NCBI GenBank assembly: GCA_937916845.1
Contig: CALFSK010000063.1
Coordinates: 1-64,000 of the forward strand
DNA length: 64,000 nt
From: an uncultured Lactobacillus sp.
Lineage (GTDB): Bacteria; Bacillota; Bacilli; Lactobacillales; Lactobacillaceae
Reading direction: 5' to 3'
The notes under the pieces: generated by a model
What the model was told of the DNA's origin: nothing
The model's input: only the letters and a program-made list of their open reading frames with translations
Database searches by the model: none
Program-made: the position numbers and the translations under genes
Shown: one piece after another, positions 1 through 7,908 of the stretch
Layout of the letters: each line of letters opens with the position of its first letter
How positions within the stretch are numbered: position 1 is the stretch's first letter

Positions 1-2846
1 TCTTTACCATCTAGACCGTTCTTGCCGGGTTGACCATCTTTACCATCTAGACCGTTGGTTCCTGGCTTGCCATCCGTTCCGTTGGCTCCTGGCTTACCGT
101 CTGTTCCGTTGGTTCCTGGCTTGCCGTCTGTTCCGTTGGTTCCTGGCTTGCCGTCTGTTCCGTTGGTTCCTGGCTTGCCGTCTGTTCCATTGGTTCCTGG
201 TTGTTCTGGCTCTGTCGTAGCATCATGAGTCGCCAAGTCAGCAAGAATTTCCGTACCGTCTTGACTTGCAAGCATGGCTTTTTCAAGACTCACTTTGCCA
301 GCTGAGCGCGTGAGCGATTTGAGGTTAATGGTTGCTAACTTACCAGCTGGTTGCTTGTCAAAGCTGACCATCAACTTCAAGACACCATTTTCAACTTTCT
401 GACGTAAAATCTTTGCGCCACTTGCTACGTCAACACCATCAAAATCACGACCATTAAGCTTAACTTCCATGTCAACGGCACTTAATACACGGTTGTCATT
501 ATTATCCGTAATATCGATGGTTGCTTTATTGTCTTGCTGATGCAAGTTTACCTTTTTAACATTGCCACGCTGCTTTTTAGCTAATTCAGCTTGTGATAGG
601 AAGGCAGACTCCTCAAAAACATTATTATTATCCATATGCTTTGCTCGTGGTACTTGTAAGGCATCTAAAATTATTGACGAGATATCCGCATTACTACCAC
701 CCTTTAAGCGCCGACCGCTGGCCACAGTGTCACCACCAAGGGCGATGAAAATATCGCGGTTAGAACCACTATCACGATTAAAACCAGTACCATGACTAGT
801 ACCAGAGCCACCATGATCGGCATTGGCAATCACTAACGTATCATGAATATGGCCAGTCTTTTCAAGTTGGTCCATAACTTTTTTGAACATACCATCATAT
901 CGTGCGTACTCTGACCAATATTTATCGTTGTACCAACCAGTACCATGACCCGTATGATCCATGAAGTCACTTTGCATATAAACCAGGGACGTACTATCAA
1001 ATGCGGAAGTTCCAATGTAATCAGCAACGTCATCGAATGACTTCAATGAACTAGACTGCTTTGTTTTTACGGAAGCGTCTGGTTCAACGATTGAATTAAC
1101 GATTGGTGCCCATTCAGCAAAAGCCGCAGCCCCCTGCGTTGGGTTATTATCTTGCAAGATTTTGAAAACTGAAGGAAATTGCGCTTGTTCCTTGCCAAAG
1201 TCCGCAAAATAATGTTCTGCCATCGTCCCGTTGGTTCCTTGATATTCCTTTGGTAATGTTCCCCATGGGCGACCATGTAACATGGAAATATAATTCTGCG
1301 CTGAAATTGCTGGTTGCACGGATTTAGCTGTCGTACTCATTGCAAACTTATTATTGAACAAGTCCAATAAATACGGATTTTTCCGCTTAGCTAAAATGTT
1401 AGGATCCGTTGTCCACGCAGGGTTGCCCTTTCCTTCCGCATGGTACATCCCTTTAGGATCCCAGGAATTACCACCACCATCAGTCGTTAATACGACTACG
1501 TGTTTATACGGCTTGATTTCTGCATGCTTAATAACTTCTGCTTTTTTATCATCGGGTGCCTTAACAAGATCACCAACCCCAATGACACCATCGCCGTTAA
1601 AGTCCAGCGCCTTTTTGCCGTGGATTTGAATCGTTTGTGGGGTTCCTAGTTGCGTCTTACCGTTTTCAGTGATCTGTTCAAAATTGACTTTCGTGGTACC
1701 AGCCTTCTTGGCAGTGAAGTTTACATGTGCCAACCGGGTCTTGGAATACTCGATAAAATCGTCCGTTGTTAAAGCTGCTGTCGATGTAATTCGGAGACGC
1801 CCGTCTTCAACTTTATTAACGACTGTTTTAGAACCACCCAAAGTTCGTTCAGCGTTGTCGAATTGTAACATGGTCGGATCGTATACGACGTCCATTGCCG
1901 TTTCACCCTGCTCGCCTACTTTAACTTGGCGTGCATGCACTTTTAGCCCGTATGTATGTCCAATTGCAACTGCTTTTGCGCCGGTCATCATCGTTTCAAC
2001 TGATTGATTTCCAAGGAATACTTCATGCGTCTCAGCAGAAGCTTCTTTATTCAAAGCCGCTACTTGTTCAGCCGTCAACATATGGTCGTATAACCGGGCC
2101 GATTTAATTTTTCCGGTCATTTTGGATTCTACCTGGGCACCAAAAATATTAGGTTTCGCCGCATCACCACCCAAAACAAACTCATTCGTCCCTTGGGCTA
2201 AATGCAGGTTTCCAGGCATCGCCAAAGAATCAACTAACTTACCGTTCAAGTACAAACTAGCCGTCTTATTTTTGTCAATCACACCAACTGCGTGTACCCA
2301 ATGTCCGGCACGCAAAGGACTATGTGGCTGCTTATACTTACCGTCATTCGCAAAAAACGTAACATCACCATTCAGAATTCCTAATCCTAGGCCACCGGCT
2401 TGTTGGCTAGAAAAAATGTCATGTTCGCCACCAGTATTGGCTGCGGGATCGTACTTAAAGTACGCTTCAATTGCCATACCGTTTTTCAGCTTATCAAACT
2501 GTGCGGATGAAAAAGTCGTATAAAATGCTGAATCTCCATCAAAGTTATGGACTTCACCCGGTAATTCAGGATCCGTGGTCGTCGTAGGGTTACCCTTCTT
2601 AGTCCACTTAGTCTGGCCCTTTAAGTCAGTCAATTGGCCATTCTTCAACTGTAAATCAACGAACGCTGAATCAGAGACAGCATTCGTTGTCGTTGGGGTA
2701 TCCGCTTTTGCTTTAGTTGCAGCGGCAGATTTCACCATCGTTGCAGATGATTCGTTTGAATTTGTTACGGCGGCAACGGCGGGGGTTACCGTCGTTGTCA
2801 AAATAGATGAACAGATTAATAAGGTCGTTATAACTCGCGGCTTCAT
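1..2846 (-). CDS. Secreted surface phosphodiesterase with LamG, cohesin/dockerin-like and collagen-like parts (3' end cut by window)
   Basis: An open frame of about 948 residues starts at ATG 2846 and runs off the left edge. Order seen: signal peptide (about 1-28, ending AVAA); a LamG-like lectin region (about 95-250); a cohesin-like beta domain (about 275-400); a dockerin-type calcium loop DFNGDGVIGVGD (about 415-426); an alkaline-phosphatase-superfamily phosphodiesterase (about 440-700); an Ig-like linker; then a Gly-X-Y tail from about residue 880 built on GTNGTDGKP units. Metal-site motifs are LTTDGGG, DHTGHGTG and ADHGGSGTSHG. The likely nucleophile is the Ser in QPAISAQN, where many relatives have Thr. 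It should act outside the cell on a phospho-substrate I cannot name. The C-terminus, possibly with a sortase anchor, is not visible. It is monocistronic on the minus strand. Confidence 0.85.
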   Translation of the reverse strand, partial: MKPRVITTLLICSSILTTTVTPAVAAVTNSNESSATMVKSAAATKAKADTPTTTNAVSDSAFVDLQLKNGQLTDLKGQTKWTKKGNPTTTTDPELPGEVHNFDGDSAFYTTFSSAQFDKLKNGMAIEAYFKYDPAANTGGEHDIFSSQQAGGLGLGILNGDVTFFANDGKYKQPHSPLRAGHWVHAVGVIDKNKTASLYLNGKLVDSLAMPGNLHLAQGTNEFVLGGDAAKPNIFGAQVESKMTGKIKSARLYDHMLTAEQVAALNKEASAETHEVFLGNQSVETMMTGAKAVAIGHTYGLKVHARQVKVGEQGETAMDVVYDPTMLQFDNAERTLGGSKTVVNKVEDGRLRITSTAALTTDDFIEYSKTRLAHVNFTAKKAGTTKVNFEQITENGKTQLGTPQTIQIHGKKALDFNGDGVIGVGDLVKAPDDKKAEVIKHAEIKPYKHVVVLTTDGGGNSWDPKGMYHAEGKGNPAWTTDPNILAKRKNPYLLDLFNNKFAMSTTAKSVQPAISAQNYISMLHGRPWGTLPKEYQGTNGTMAEHYFADFGKEQAQFPSVFKILQDNNPTQGAAAFAEWAPIVNSIVEPDASVKTKQSSSLKSFDDVADYIGTSAFDSTSLVYMQSDFMDHTGHGTGWYNDKYWSEYARYDGMFKKVMDQLEKTGHIHDTLVIANADHGGSGTSHGTGFNRDSGSNRDIFIALGGDTVASGRRLKGGSNADISSIILDALQVPRAKHMDNNNVFEESAFLSQAELAKKQRGNVKKVNLHQQDNKATIDITDNNDNRVLSAVDMEVKLNGRDFDGVDVASGAKILRQKVENGVLKLMVSFDKQPAGKLATINLKSLTRSAGKVSLEKAMLASQDGTEILADLATHDATTEPEQPGTNGTDGKPGTNGTDGKPGTNGTDGKPGTNGTDGKPGANGTDGKPGTNGLDGKDGQPGKNGLDGK

Positions 2847-2921
2847 TAAAGGTATCACTCCAAATAGTTTATTATGATTACATTCATAACCATGAAAACA
2901 AGCATAAAGAACCAATGTAAA

Positions 2922-2930
2922 TTATTCACA
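2922..2930 (+). other. DnaA-box-like 9-mer
   Basis: TTATTCACA fits the relaxed DnaA box TTATNCACA. It lies 76 bp upstream of the surface phosphodiesterase start and is an isolated copy. Confidence 0.25.
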
Positions 2931-3032
2931 GCGAACCATGTAAAGAAAAGATATAGTTTGTGTCGAGATAACCATACACTAATAATTACAGTCATTAGTT
3001 AACGCTGGTATGACACGATTTGGGCAAGCAAA

Positions 3033-3060
3033 AAGGCGCCCCCTATTCGGTAGTCGCCTT
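3033..3060 (-). terminator. Intrinsic terminator of the 3070-3432 gene
   Basis: AAGGCG/CGCCTT closes a hairpin that also pairs CTA/TAG inside. On the minus strand it is followed by TTTTT. Confidence 0.6.
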
Positions 3061-3069
3061 ATCCATCGA

Positions 3070-3432
3070 TTATTGTTCGCGTTGATAGCCATTATCTACA
3101 AGTTGGTTTTTAAACCAAGTTTCAAACATCGTCCCGTACCAGATTGCACCTAAAAGGTTAATAATCAGGCTGACGTTTTCTGAAAACAGGAGTTGCGCAA
3201 CCATATTGACCAATACTAAGGCTAAAAACGGCACGGCCGATTTAATCATAAAGTACGGTGTTCGACACCGGACACTGAATAGCGCATAAAACCAAGTAAA
3301 TAATAGCGCCCACCAGTTAAATGAGCCGTAAACTTTCTTAGTGATCGTTTCACCATCAACTGTCTTTGTAAAAATCATGTTTTCTTTGACCCGGTTCTTA
3401 AAACCGAACCACTCGGACCACCCAAAGTTCAC
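3070..3432 (-). CDS. Small membrane protein, unknown function (DUF2628-like layout)
   Basis: This is a 120-residue protein starting at GTG 3432, which has AAGGAGG seven bases upstream; that decides the start. A polar N-terminus rich in charged residues is followed by an aromatic stretch FNWWALLFTWFYALF and two or three hydrophobic helices, then a polar tail. The pattern of a cytoplasmic head followed by a W/Y-rich membrane part resembles DUF2628-type proteins, but I did not recognise it firmly. It lies 88 bp downstream of the metallophosphoesterase gene on the same strand and may be co-transcribed. It has its own terminator. Confidence 0.6.
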   Translation of the reverse strand: MNFGWSEWFGFKNRVKENMIFTKTVDGETITKKVYGSFNWWALLFTWFYALFSVRCRTPYFMIKSAVPFLALVLVNMVAQLLFSENVSLIINLLGAIWYGTMFETWFKNQLVDNGYQREQ

Positions 3433-3520
3433 AATCAGATCCTCCTTATAAAAAACAATTAAGTTCCATTATACGGGCCGGATTGCTGGTTCGTCAAACT
3501 TGAGGCGGATCTTCCTATGG

Positions 3521-4354
3521 TTAATCATGCTTAAAAAATTCCCGAACTTCCGCCAAGTAACCGTGCTCAGCATTAACGCGCCGTAATAAGTCCTGATCAT
3601 GAGTACTCGTAAAGCCAGTCTGGCGTAAGTGCGCATATAAATCGGCGTACGGTAATTGCGCGGCCTTGGCCGCCGCAATTTCAGCATCGATATCATACCC
3701 AACTTTTCGGAAATCGACAGAAAGTTGTCCCGCATCGGTGACGGTTAGTAACGCATAGTGTGCGCGTTGGTCCGCCATCAGCTTCGGATACGGACTATAC
3801 GGCTGCCCGGTTGCGCCCGGGTTGATGATCAGCTGTCCGGTCGAAGACGTCCGCATGAGCTGTTGATGCGTGTGTCCATAGATGGCGACGTCATGGTCCT
3901 TAGCCAAGTGGTCAAAGTTTTCCTGTGCCTCCGCCGGGTATAAATCGTGTCCCGTCGACCGTTCGGGTTGGTTATGAGAAAGCCCAAAATTAAGCCCGTT
4001 GACCACCATCGTCGTCGCAATCGGACGGTGCACTAACGCTTGGTAGTCCACTGATGACAGGCGTTCGACCAAGTACATCGTCAAACGCGCAAAGTAAACG
4101 TTTGACTCGTCGCCCCAGTGTCCCTGCCCAGCAACCACGAAATCGATCCCCTGTTCCCAGTTTCCTTGTAACCAGACTTGTGGCTGAACCGCCTTTAATG
4201 CGTCGTACAAGTCCTGCGTTCCTGGGCCGGGTAAGAACAAATCCCCTAAGAACCAATAATCAGTCGCTCCCGCACGCTGGGCATCCGCCAACACCGCTCG
4301 TAATGCGGATAGATTTCCGTGAACGTCTGCCAACACCGCAATTTTTCGTAACAT
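3521..4354 (-). CDS. Metallophosphoesterase (YfcE/MJ0936-like)
   Basis: A 277-residue calcineurin-like phosphoesterase. The metal-ligand motifs appear in order: DVHGN (about 10), GDLFLPGP (about 38), GNWE (about 67), a His region SHNQPE (about 128), and YGHTHQQ (about 161). These coordinate the two-metal centre that hydrolyses phosphoesters. An in-frame GTG lies nine bases upstream, but the GGGAG Shine-Dalgarno fits ATG 4354 (eight-base spacing), so I chose that ATG. No membrane segment or signal is present, so the protein is cytoplasmic. The substrate cannot be deduced. Downstream on the same strand is a small membrane protein. Confidence 0.85.
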   Translation of the reverse strand: MLRKIAVLADVHGNLSALRAVLADAQRAGATDYWFLGDLFLPGPGTQDLYDALKAVQPQVWLQGNWEQGIDFVVAGQGHWGDESNVYFARLTMYLVERLSSVDYQALVHRPIATTMVVNGLNFGLSHNQPERSTGHDLYPAEAQENFDHLAKDHDVAIYGHTHQQLMRTSSTGQLIINPGATGQPYSPYPKLMADQRAHYALLTVTDAGQLSVDFRKVGYDIDAEIAAAKAAQLPYADLYAHLRQTGFTSTHDQDLLRRVNAEHGYLAEVREFFKHD

Positions 4355-4531
4355 CGTGCCCACTCCCTTTAGTTGATAGCTTTAGTATACCCCGAACCCT
4401 CAAAGAAGTTCATTTTTCTAAACGTAAATAAAACTTATTAATTCCGTTACAAAAGGCCAACTAATAGGCGTCAAGATAAGAATAAATTATGATTAGTATT
4501 AATGACAACTGAATAGATTGGGGGATTTATC

Positions 4532-4858
4532 ATGTCACACTTACCTGCACGGCTCAGCGCCAACGCACCATTTATTCATTTAGAAACTTGCTTACACACC
4601 ATCGTTCAAGATGGTTTTAGTGGTCTTCACACCGTCAAACTCGACTTAATCAGCGAACTCACCCGCCTCTTGGACGCGCGTATTACGATTCTGCTCGACC
4701 AACCCCGCTTTGTCTTAATTATCCACAACCACGATGAAAAATTAGCGGTCTTAGGCACCGTCCAACAGCATAACAGTCAGGCTTACGATATTACGCTGGA
4801 TGGTCACACCGTGAATACCGGACCGACCCTGATTCAAGCCATTTGGAACTTCATCTGA
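4532..4858 (+). CDS. Hypothetical protein, 108 aa
   Basis: A good GGGGGA ribosome site precedes ATG 4532. The 108-residue product has no signal peptide or membrane helix. Its composition (many His, Leu and Thr; LDARITILLDQPRFVLIIHNHDE) suggests a compact alpha/beta fold. I do not recognise a family. It stands alone between a divergent metallophosphoesterase and a same-strand XRE regulator 130 bp downstream. Confidence 0.6.
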   Translation: MSHLPARLSANAPFIHLETCLHTIVQDGFSGLHTVKLDLISELTRLLDARITILLDQPRFVLIIHNHDEKLAVLGTVQQHNSQAYDITLDGHTVNTGPTLIQAIWNFI

Positions 4859-4927
4859 ATAATCCAGTCCGCTATAACTAGCGCTATCACGCAACTTTTT
4901 TGTTTAATTAACCTTTGTCACCATTAA

Positions 4928-4936
4928 TTATCCACA
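4928..4936 (+). other. Perfect DnaA box
   Basis: TTATCCACA sits 52 bp upstream of the XRE regulator start. It is one of several perfect or relaxed DnaA boxes between 4.9 and 6.8 kb. Confidence 0.4.
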
Positions 4937-4987
4937 CCCCGTATGCTAAAATTGAACTTGTATTCAATATCAAGGGAGGTGTGTCTG

Positions 4988-5776
4988 GTGACAAACAATA
5001 AATCCGAAGTTGGGCAACGTATCAAAACGTTGCGGCAAGCCAACCATTTCAGTATGGCCACCCTCGCAGCCATGGTTGGCGTTGCTGGCAAAAGTACCAT
5101 TAACGACTGGGAAAAAGGACGCACGCACCCCCATGGTGAGCGATTAGTCAAGATTGCCCAAGCACTTGAAACATCGGTTAGTTTTTTACAATACGGGGAC
5201 TTACACGACTATGTTTTTAACGTCTTAAAAAATGATGGTCTTAATAATCCGGAGTTTAACGTTTTATTATGGGAATACGTCGATTTGACGACGACCAACC
5301 CTGGTATTTTATCCGGTGACGTTTTTAATTCTCAGGCACAGGAACGCGAAAGCAGCGTTGTCAGCACCGATATTGATCCCTTTATCGATAACGCAATCAA
5401 TCAGGTTTTACCAGCGGTTCTAAGGGATTTTTCCGCCATTGCCTATCCAGAACCATCCGCCGTTATTAGCAGTGCCTGTGATCGTTTTCGGAAACGAATT
5501 CAGCTCATCCGGCGCACTTTTACCGGGAAGTATAACCGGATTATTCGGCTACTAGACAACGTTGACCTCTACGAAAAACTTGGTGACGATCCGGCATTAG
5601 AACACTACCTAAATGCGACGACCGATGTTACCGGTGGCTACGACATAGACCAGCACTATCAGCAAAAAATGAACGCGTTAATCACTACTTTTCATCAACA
5701 ACTCAACGACATCAACGCAGAATATCAAGCTTCATTAAAAAAACAGCGTCAAACAAAAACGAATTCAACACTCTGA
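4988..5776 (+). CDS. XRE-family helix-turn-helix regulator with long C-terminal domain
   Basis: A 262-residue protein. The start is GTG 4988, with AGGGAGG eight bases upstream; a longer in-frame extension lacks a ribosome site. Residues about 7-70 form an XRE/Cro HTH (GQRIKTLRQANHFSMATLA, then TINDWEKGRTHP and a typical helix 4). The remaining roughly 190 residues are mostly helical and charged, ending in a polar Lys/Gln-rich tail. I recognise no ligand-binding family in that part. The stop codon lies inside the loop of the terminator hairpin. No clear target gene is adjacent; autoregulation is possible but I see no obvious operator. Confidence 0.75.
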   Translation: MTNNKSEVGQRIKTLRQANHFSMATLAAMVGVAGKSTINDWEKGRTHPHGERLVKIAQALETSVSFLQYGDLHDYVFNVLKNDGLNNPEFNVLLWEYVDLTTTNPGILSGDVFNSQAQERESSVVSTDIDPFIDNAINQVLPAVLRDFSAIAYPEPSAVISSACDRFRKRIQLIRRTFTGKYNRIIRLLDNVDLYEKLGDDPALEHYLNATTDVTGGYDIDQHYQQKMNALITTFHQQLNDINAEYQASLKKQRQTKTNSTL

Positions 5777-5797
5777 AATGAGGTTGAATTCGTTTTT
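5755..5797. terminator. Bidirectional terminator sharing the XRE stop codon
   Basis: AAAAACGAATTCAAC and its exact complement GTTGAATTCGTTTTT form a 15-bp stem. The TGA stop of the XRE gene is in the loop. A/T runs on both sides let it serve the convergent gene at 5803-6252. Confidence 0.85.
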
Positions 5798-5802
5798 GCA
5801 TC

Positions 5803-6252
5803 TCAAATGACGCGTTTGTGGCGTGCCACCACTGCCCCTACAACGACGTCAGCGATTTTTTTAAATAACATGACGCTAAAGAATGCGATCACAACTAATA
5901 TTGGGAAAATCTTCGCTAACCCCACCCAGAAAACTAACTGGACTTGGCCCATCAGGACTTGCGCTGACGTTGCCATTATTGCCGTAATAAAAATGGTAAA
6001 GATAATATCTTCCAACAGGGATAGTTGACGTGCTGTGAATAAGTGCATCACCCAGTGGCTCAATTCGTGTAACGGTAAACAGGTTGTGGAAAACAAAGCG
6101 ACACACCCTGTGGATAAAATAAGAAAGCGGGTGCTTTCCCAAACTAAGGGCGCGCTTAATAACAACGGCGTCACGGTACTCATCACTGATGCCATCCCGA
6201 AAGACACAATGATGTTGGTGGCCCAAAAGGCACCTGATTTAAACTTTTTCAT
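5803..6252 (-). CDS. Four-helix membrane protein, DUF2798-like, with HELSH motif
   Basis: A 149-residue protein; ATG 6252 has GGAGGGG nearby, so the nine-residue upstream extension is rejected. Four hydrophobic helices are arranged as two similar halves, each beginning with a small-residue-rich helix. This is reminiscent of DUF2798 membrane proteins. Between helices 2 and 3 is LHELSHWVMHLF, which contains an HExxH pattern. That pattern could bind metal, but in so small a protein it may be fortuitous. The C-terminus is basic (ARHKRV). Function is unknown. Confidence 0.6.
   Translation of the reverse strand: MKKFKSGAFWATNIIVSFGMASVMSTVTPLLLSAPLVWESTRFLILSTGCVALFSTTCLPLHELSHWVMHLFTARQLSLLEDIIFTIFITAIMATSAQVLMGQVQLVFWVGLAKIFPILVVIAFFSVMLFKKIADVVVGAVVARHKRVI
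6033..6041 (-). other. DnaA-box-like 9-mer
   Basis: TGTGAATAA is the complement of TTATTCACA. It lies inside the DUF2798-like gene and is part of the 6.03-6.78 kb cluster. Confidence 0.3.
6109..6117 (-). other. Perfect DnaA box
   Basis: TGTGGATAA is the complement of TTATCCACA. It lies within the coding region of the DUF2798-like gene. Confidence 0.4.
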
Positions 6253-6302
6253 GCTGAACCCCTCCAAAGTTAGTGTCACAGAGTCGCGCCCATCCCCATG
6301 GT

Positions 6303-6319
6303 TGCACGGCCCCCGTGCA
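6303..6319. promoter_or_regulatory. GC-rich palindrome upstream of the DUF2798-like gene
   Basis: TGCACGG-CCC-CCGTGCA is a perfect 7-bp inverted repeat starting about 50 bp upstream of start 6252. It could be an operator or a leader hairpin. No regulator is assigned. Confidence 0.35.
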
Positions 6320-6477
6320 CAGGTTTAGTTGTCGAATCGATTACAGCCAGAAGCACTAATGTAACCGCATTCATTTATAATCAGCTTATCGTAATCAACC
6401 TTATTGTCAATCGATATTGTTACTATTTTCACAATACTTACTGAATTATTATTAATCTCATCTGGCGGCATAAAAAG

Positions 6478-6486
6478 TGTGGATAA
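6478..6486 (-). other. Perfect DnaA box
   Basis: TGTGGATAA is intergenic, just beyond the terminator that ends the EIIA-like transcript. Confidence 0.4.
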
Positions 6487-6495
6487 AACTTAAAA

Positions 6496-6532
6496 AAGCC
6501 ATTCAGAAATATCACCAATTTCTGAATGGCTT
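6496..6532 (-). terminator. Terminator of the EIIA-like gene, TTCAGAAAT-core family
   Basis: A 15-bp stem, AAGCCATTCAGAAAT paired with its complement, is followed on the minus strand by TTTTTT. Its core recurs in at least five other terminators of this window with different but complementary outer arms. Confidence 0.85.
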
Positions 6533-6553
6533 CCCTATTATTATGGTCGAAAC

Positions 6554-6661
6554 GTGCGTCAAAAGGCAATTTGTTCCGCTTAACCCGAAACCAGCGACCA
6601 TTCCAAACCCAGGAATAATCGCTGGTTTCACGTTAATGCTCACAAACTACCCGCCTTTTGG
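6554..6661 (-). repeat. 3'-UTR hairpin repeat, full copy A (minus-sense)
   Basis: This copy sits between the EIIA-like stop codon (6680) and its terminator (6532). The outer arms are CAAAAGGC/GCCTTTTG. The inner arms at 6587-6604 and 6612-6629 form an 18-bp stem with two G-U pairs that are valid only on the minus-strand RNA. Closely related full copies are at 37.08 kb and 47.74 kb. It is non-coding; the short reading frames it generates are by-products. Confidence 0.8.
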
Positions 6662-6679
6662 CCCACTCTATTTACCCGC

Positions 6680-7114
6680 TTACCTTGCAATTAACTTACC
6701 CACTTTTTGGTCGTGGCTCACTTGTCCACTGGTGGATAACTTTAACTTTTTAATCCAATTTGTCGTTTTATCCACAGTCACCCTGACAGTTGCGTCTTCA
6801 TCAGCTTCTTCGAGGACGTCTTGATCCATGAACGCAATCGGGGTTGCGGGCGTTACCGTATCCCCTTCGTGAACGTACGTCGCCGTTTCCCCCGCTAACG
6901 GCTGGCTGCACCGGACGCGTACCAGTACCTTGCCGCTCATTAGCTCAATCACGTTTTGTTCCGGTGCAAGGGTGCTTACCGTCCCGGTCACCGGACTATA
7001 AATATGATGATTACTTGGTTCAACTGAAAATCCAGTATTTTCCGCTAAATCAGTCAACTTCCCGTCAACTGGCGCGTATAATTTTACTCTTTTACCAAAT
7101 GAAAATAATCCCAT
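6680..7114 (-). CDS. EIIA-Glc-fold protein lacking catalytic histidines
   Basis: A 144-residue stand-alone protein starting at ATG 7114 behind GGGAGG. It matches the glucose-type EIIA barrel from APVDGKLTDL through SPVTGTVSTL and VHEGDTVTPATPIAFMD. In active EIIA the phospho-acceptor lies in an LIHIGID-type strand and a second His in HAIGI. Here those strands read VLVRVRCS and NVIEL, so both histidines are replaced (by Arg and Asn). It therefore should not carry phosphate and may be a regulatory or structural relic. It lies downstream of the beta-glucoside PTS genes but is separated from them by a terminator at 7231-7268. Confidence 0.75.
   Translation of the reverse strand: MGLFSFGKRVKLYAPVDGKLTDLAENTGFSVEPSNHHIYSPVTGTVSTLAPEQNVIELMSGKVLVRVRCSQPLAGETATYVHEGDTVTPATPIAFMDQDVLEEADEDATVRVTVDKTTNWIKKLKLSTSGQVSHDQKVGKLIAR
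6768..6776 (+). other. Perfect DnaA box
   Basis: TTATCCACA lies within the EIIA-like coding region and is the right end of the DnaA-box cluster. Confidence 0.4.
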
Positions 7115-7230
7115 AATAGTGTCCTCCCGTTGATTATGTGACCCGCCGTTACTTCTCTACACGGTCATCCTACGTTATCAAACGGGTTCCAGGTCAAGCC
7201 TTTTTAGAAAAAAGATTATTTCAATCACTA

Positions 7231-7268
7231 AAAAATCACCCCAAGACGAGCGTCTCAGAGTGATTTTT
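7231..7268. terminator. Terminator between the 80-aa gene and the EIIA-like gene
   Basis: AAAATCAC/GTGATTTT arms with an inner AGACG/CGTCT pairing are flanked by A and T runs. It would end the PTS operon transcript at least partly before the EIIA-like gene. Confidence 0.7.
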
Positions 7269-7296
7269 ATTTTGCAACAAGCCTAACTATCTAGGG

Positions 7297-7539
7297 TTAG
7301 TTAGCCTGTTTGGCCGCTGCAAAACCTTTTTGAATTTCAGCATCACAGTCAAGGGTCAGTGACATTTGTATTTGTTCCCCAATGTGTAAACCCTTGGGAA
7401 AACGGACCGTTCCACCGAAATAGTAACCCTTCGCGTCTGGGCCACCATCGACGGCAACGTGGACTTGACCAGCGTCATCTGCGCCGACAACGTAGGTATG
7501 ATGATCCTTTTCAAAAGTTTTAACCGTAACAACACTCAT
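7297..7539 (-). CDS. Small cytoplasmic protein in PTS operon, unknown
   Basis: An 80-residue protein starting at ATG 7539 with GGGAGGG upstream, 23 bp after the EIIB stop. It is beta-rich with a Gly/Asp-rich centre (GADDAGQVHVAVDGGPDAKGY) and a LTLDCDAEIQ segment. No signal or membrane helix is present. I do not recognise the family. Its tight position after EIIB suggests a role tied to beta-glucoside uptake. Confidence 0.6.
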   Translation of the reverse strand: MSVVTVKTFEKDHHTYVVGADDAGQVHVAVDGGPDAKGYYFGGTVRFPKGLHIGEQIQMSLTLDCDAEIQKGFAAAKQAN

Positions 7540-7562
7540 TTTTTGACCCTCCCTACTTGATC

Positions 7563-7889
7563 TTACTTATCGCCAAGCATCTTTTCAGCAGTCTGCAAGA
7601 CGTTCTCACCGTTCATCATGCCGTAATCGGACATATTGATAATATCCATCGGAATTCCAGCGGCATCCGTCCGTTTCTTAACATCGTTAAACATGTAGCG
7701 AATCTGTGGGCCGAGCAATAAAACGTCCGGCTTCTTGTCCGATTCCAGCTGGGCTGGGATTTCTGACGCGGACTTTGCAAAGATTTCATAGTCCACACCG
7801 TCAGCCTTAGCGGCAGCTTGCATCTTTGAAACTAAGAGTGACGTTGACATCCCCGCGGAGCATGCCAACATAATAATTTTTTCAGCCAT
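7563..7889 (-). CDS. celA: PTS lactose/cellobiose-family EIIB
   Basis: A 108-residue protein starting at ATG 7889 behind GAGGAG; the longer upstream reading overlaps EIIC and is rejected. The N-terminal phospho-loop IMLACSAGMSTSLL carries the phosphorylated cysteine (Cys9), which receives phosphate from an EIIA and passes it to the sugar bound by EIIC. LLLGPQIRYM further on is typical of the cellobiose EIIB fold. It sits 19 bp downstream of the EIIC gene. No catalytically competent EIIA of the lactose family is encoded in this operon, so one must come from elsewhere. Confidence 0.9.
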   Translation of the reverse strand: MAEKIIMLACSAGMSTSLLVSKMQAAAKADGVDYEIFAKSASEIPAQLESDKKPDVLLLGPQIRYMFNDVKKRTDAAGIPMDIINMSDYGMMNGENVLQTAEKMLGDK

Positions 7890-7908
7890 CGTGATAATCT
7901 CCTCTAAA

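Noticed and set aside
1..240. Regular short repeats at the left edge as a possible CRISPR array
   Set aside because: The repeats are contiguous 18-bp units that translate to GxY collagen-like residues in the surface protein frame; there are no spacers.
4928..6776. Chromosomal or plasmid replication origin
   Set aside because: DnaA boxes are clustered, but no dnaA, dnaN, rep gene, AT-rich unwinding element or iterons accompany them.
6477..6824. Plus-strand reading frame with a near twin at 36910-37200 (minus)
   Set aside because: The similarity arises from two copies of the 3'-UTR hairpin repeat; neither frame has a ribosome site and both run over real genes.
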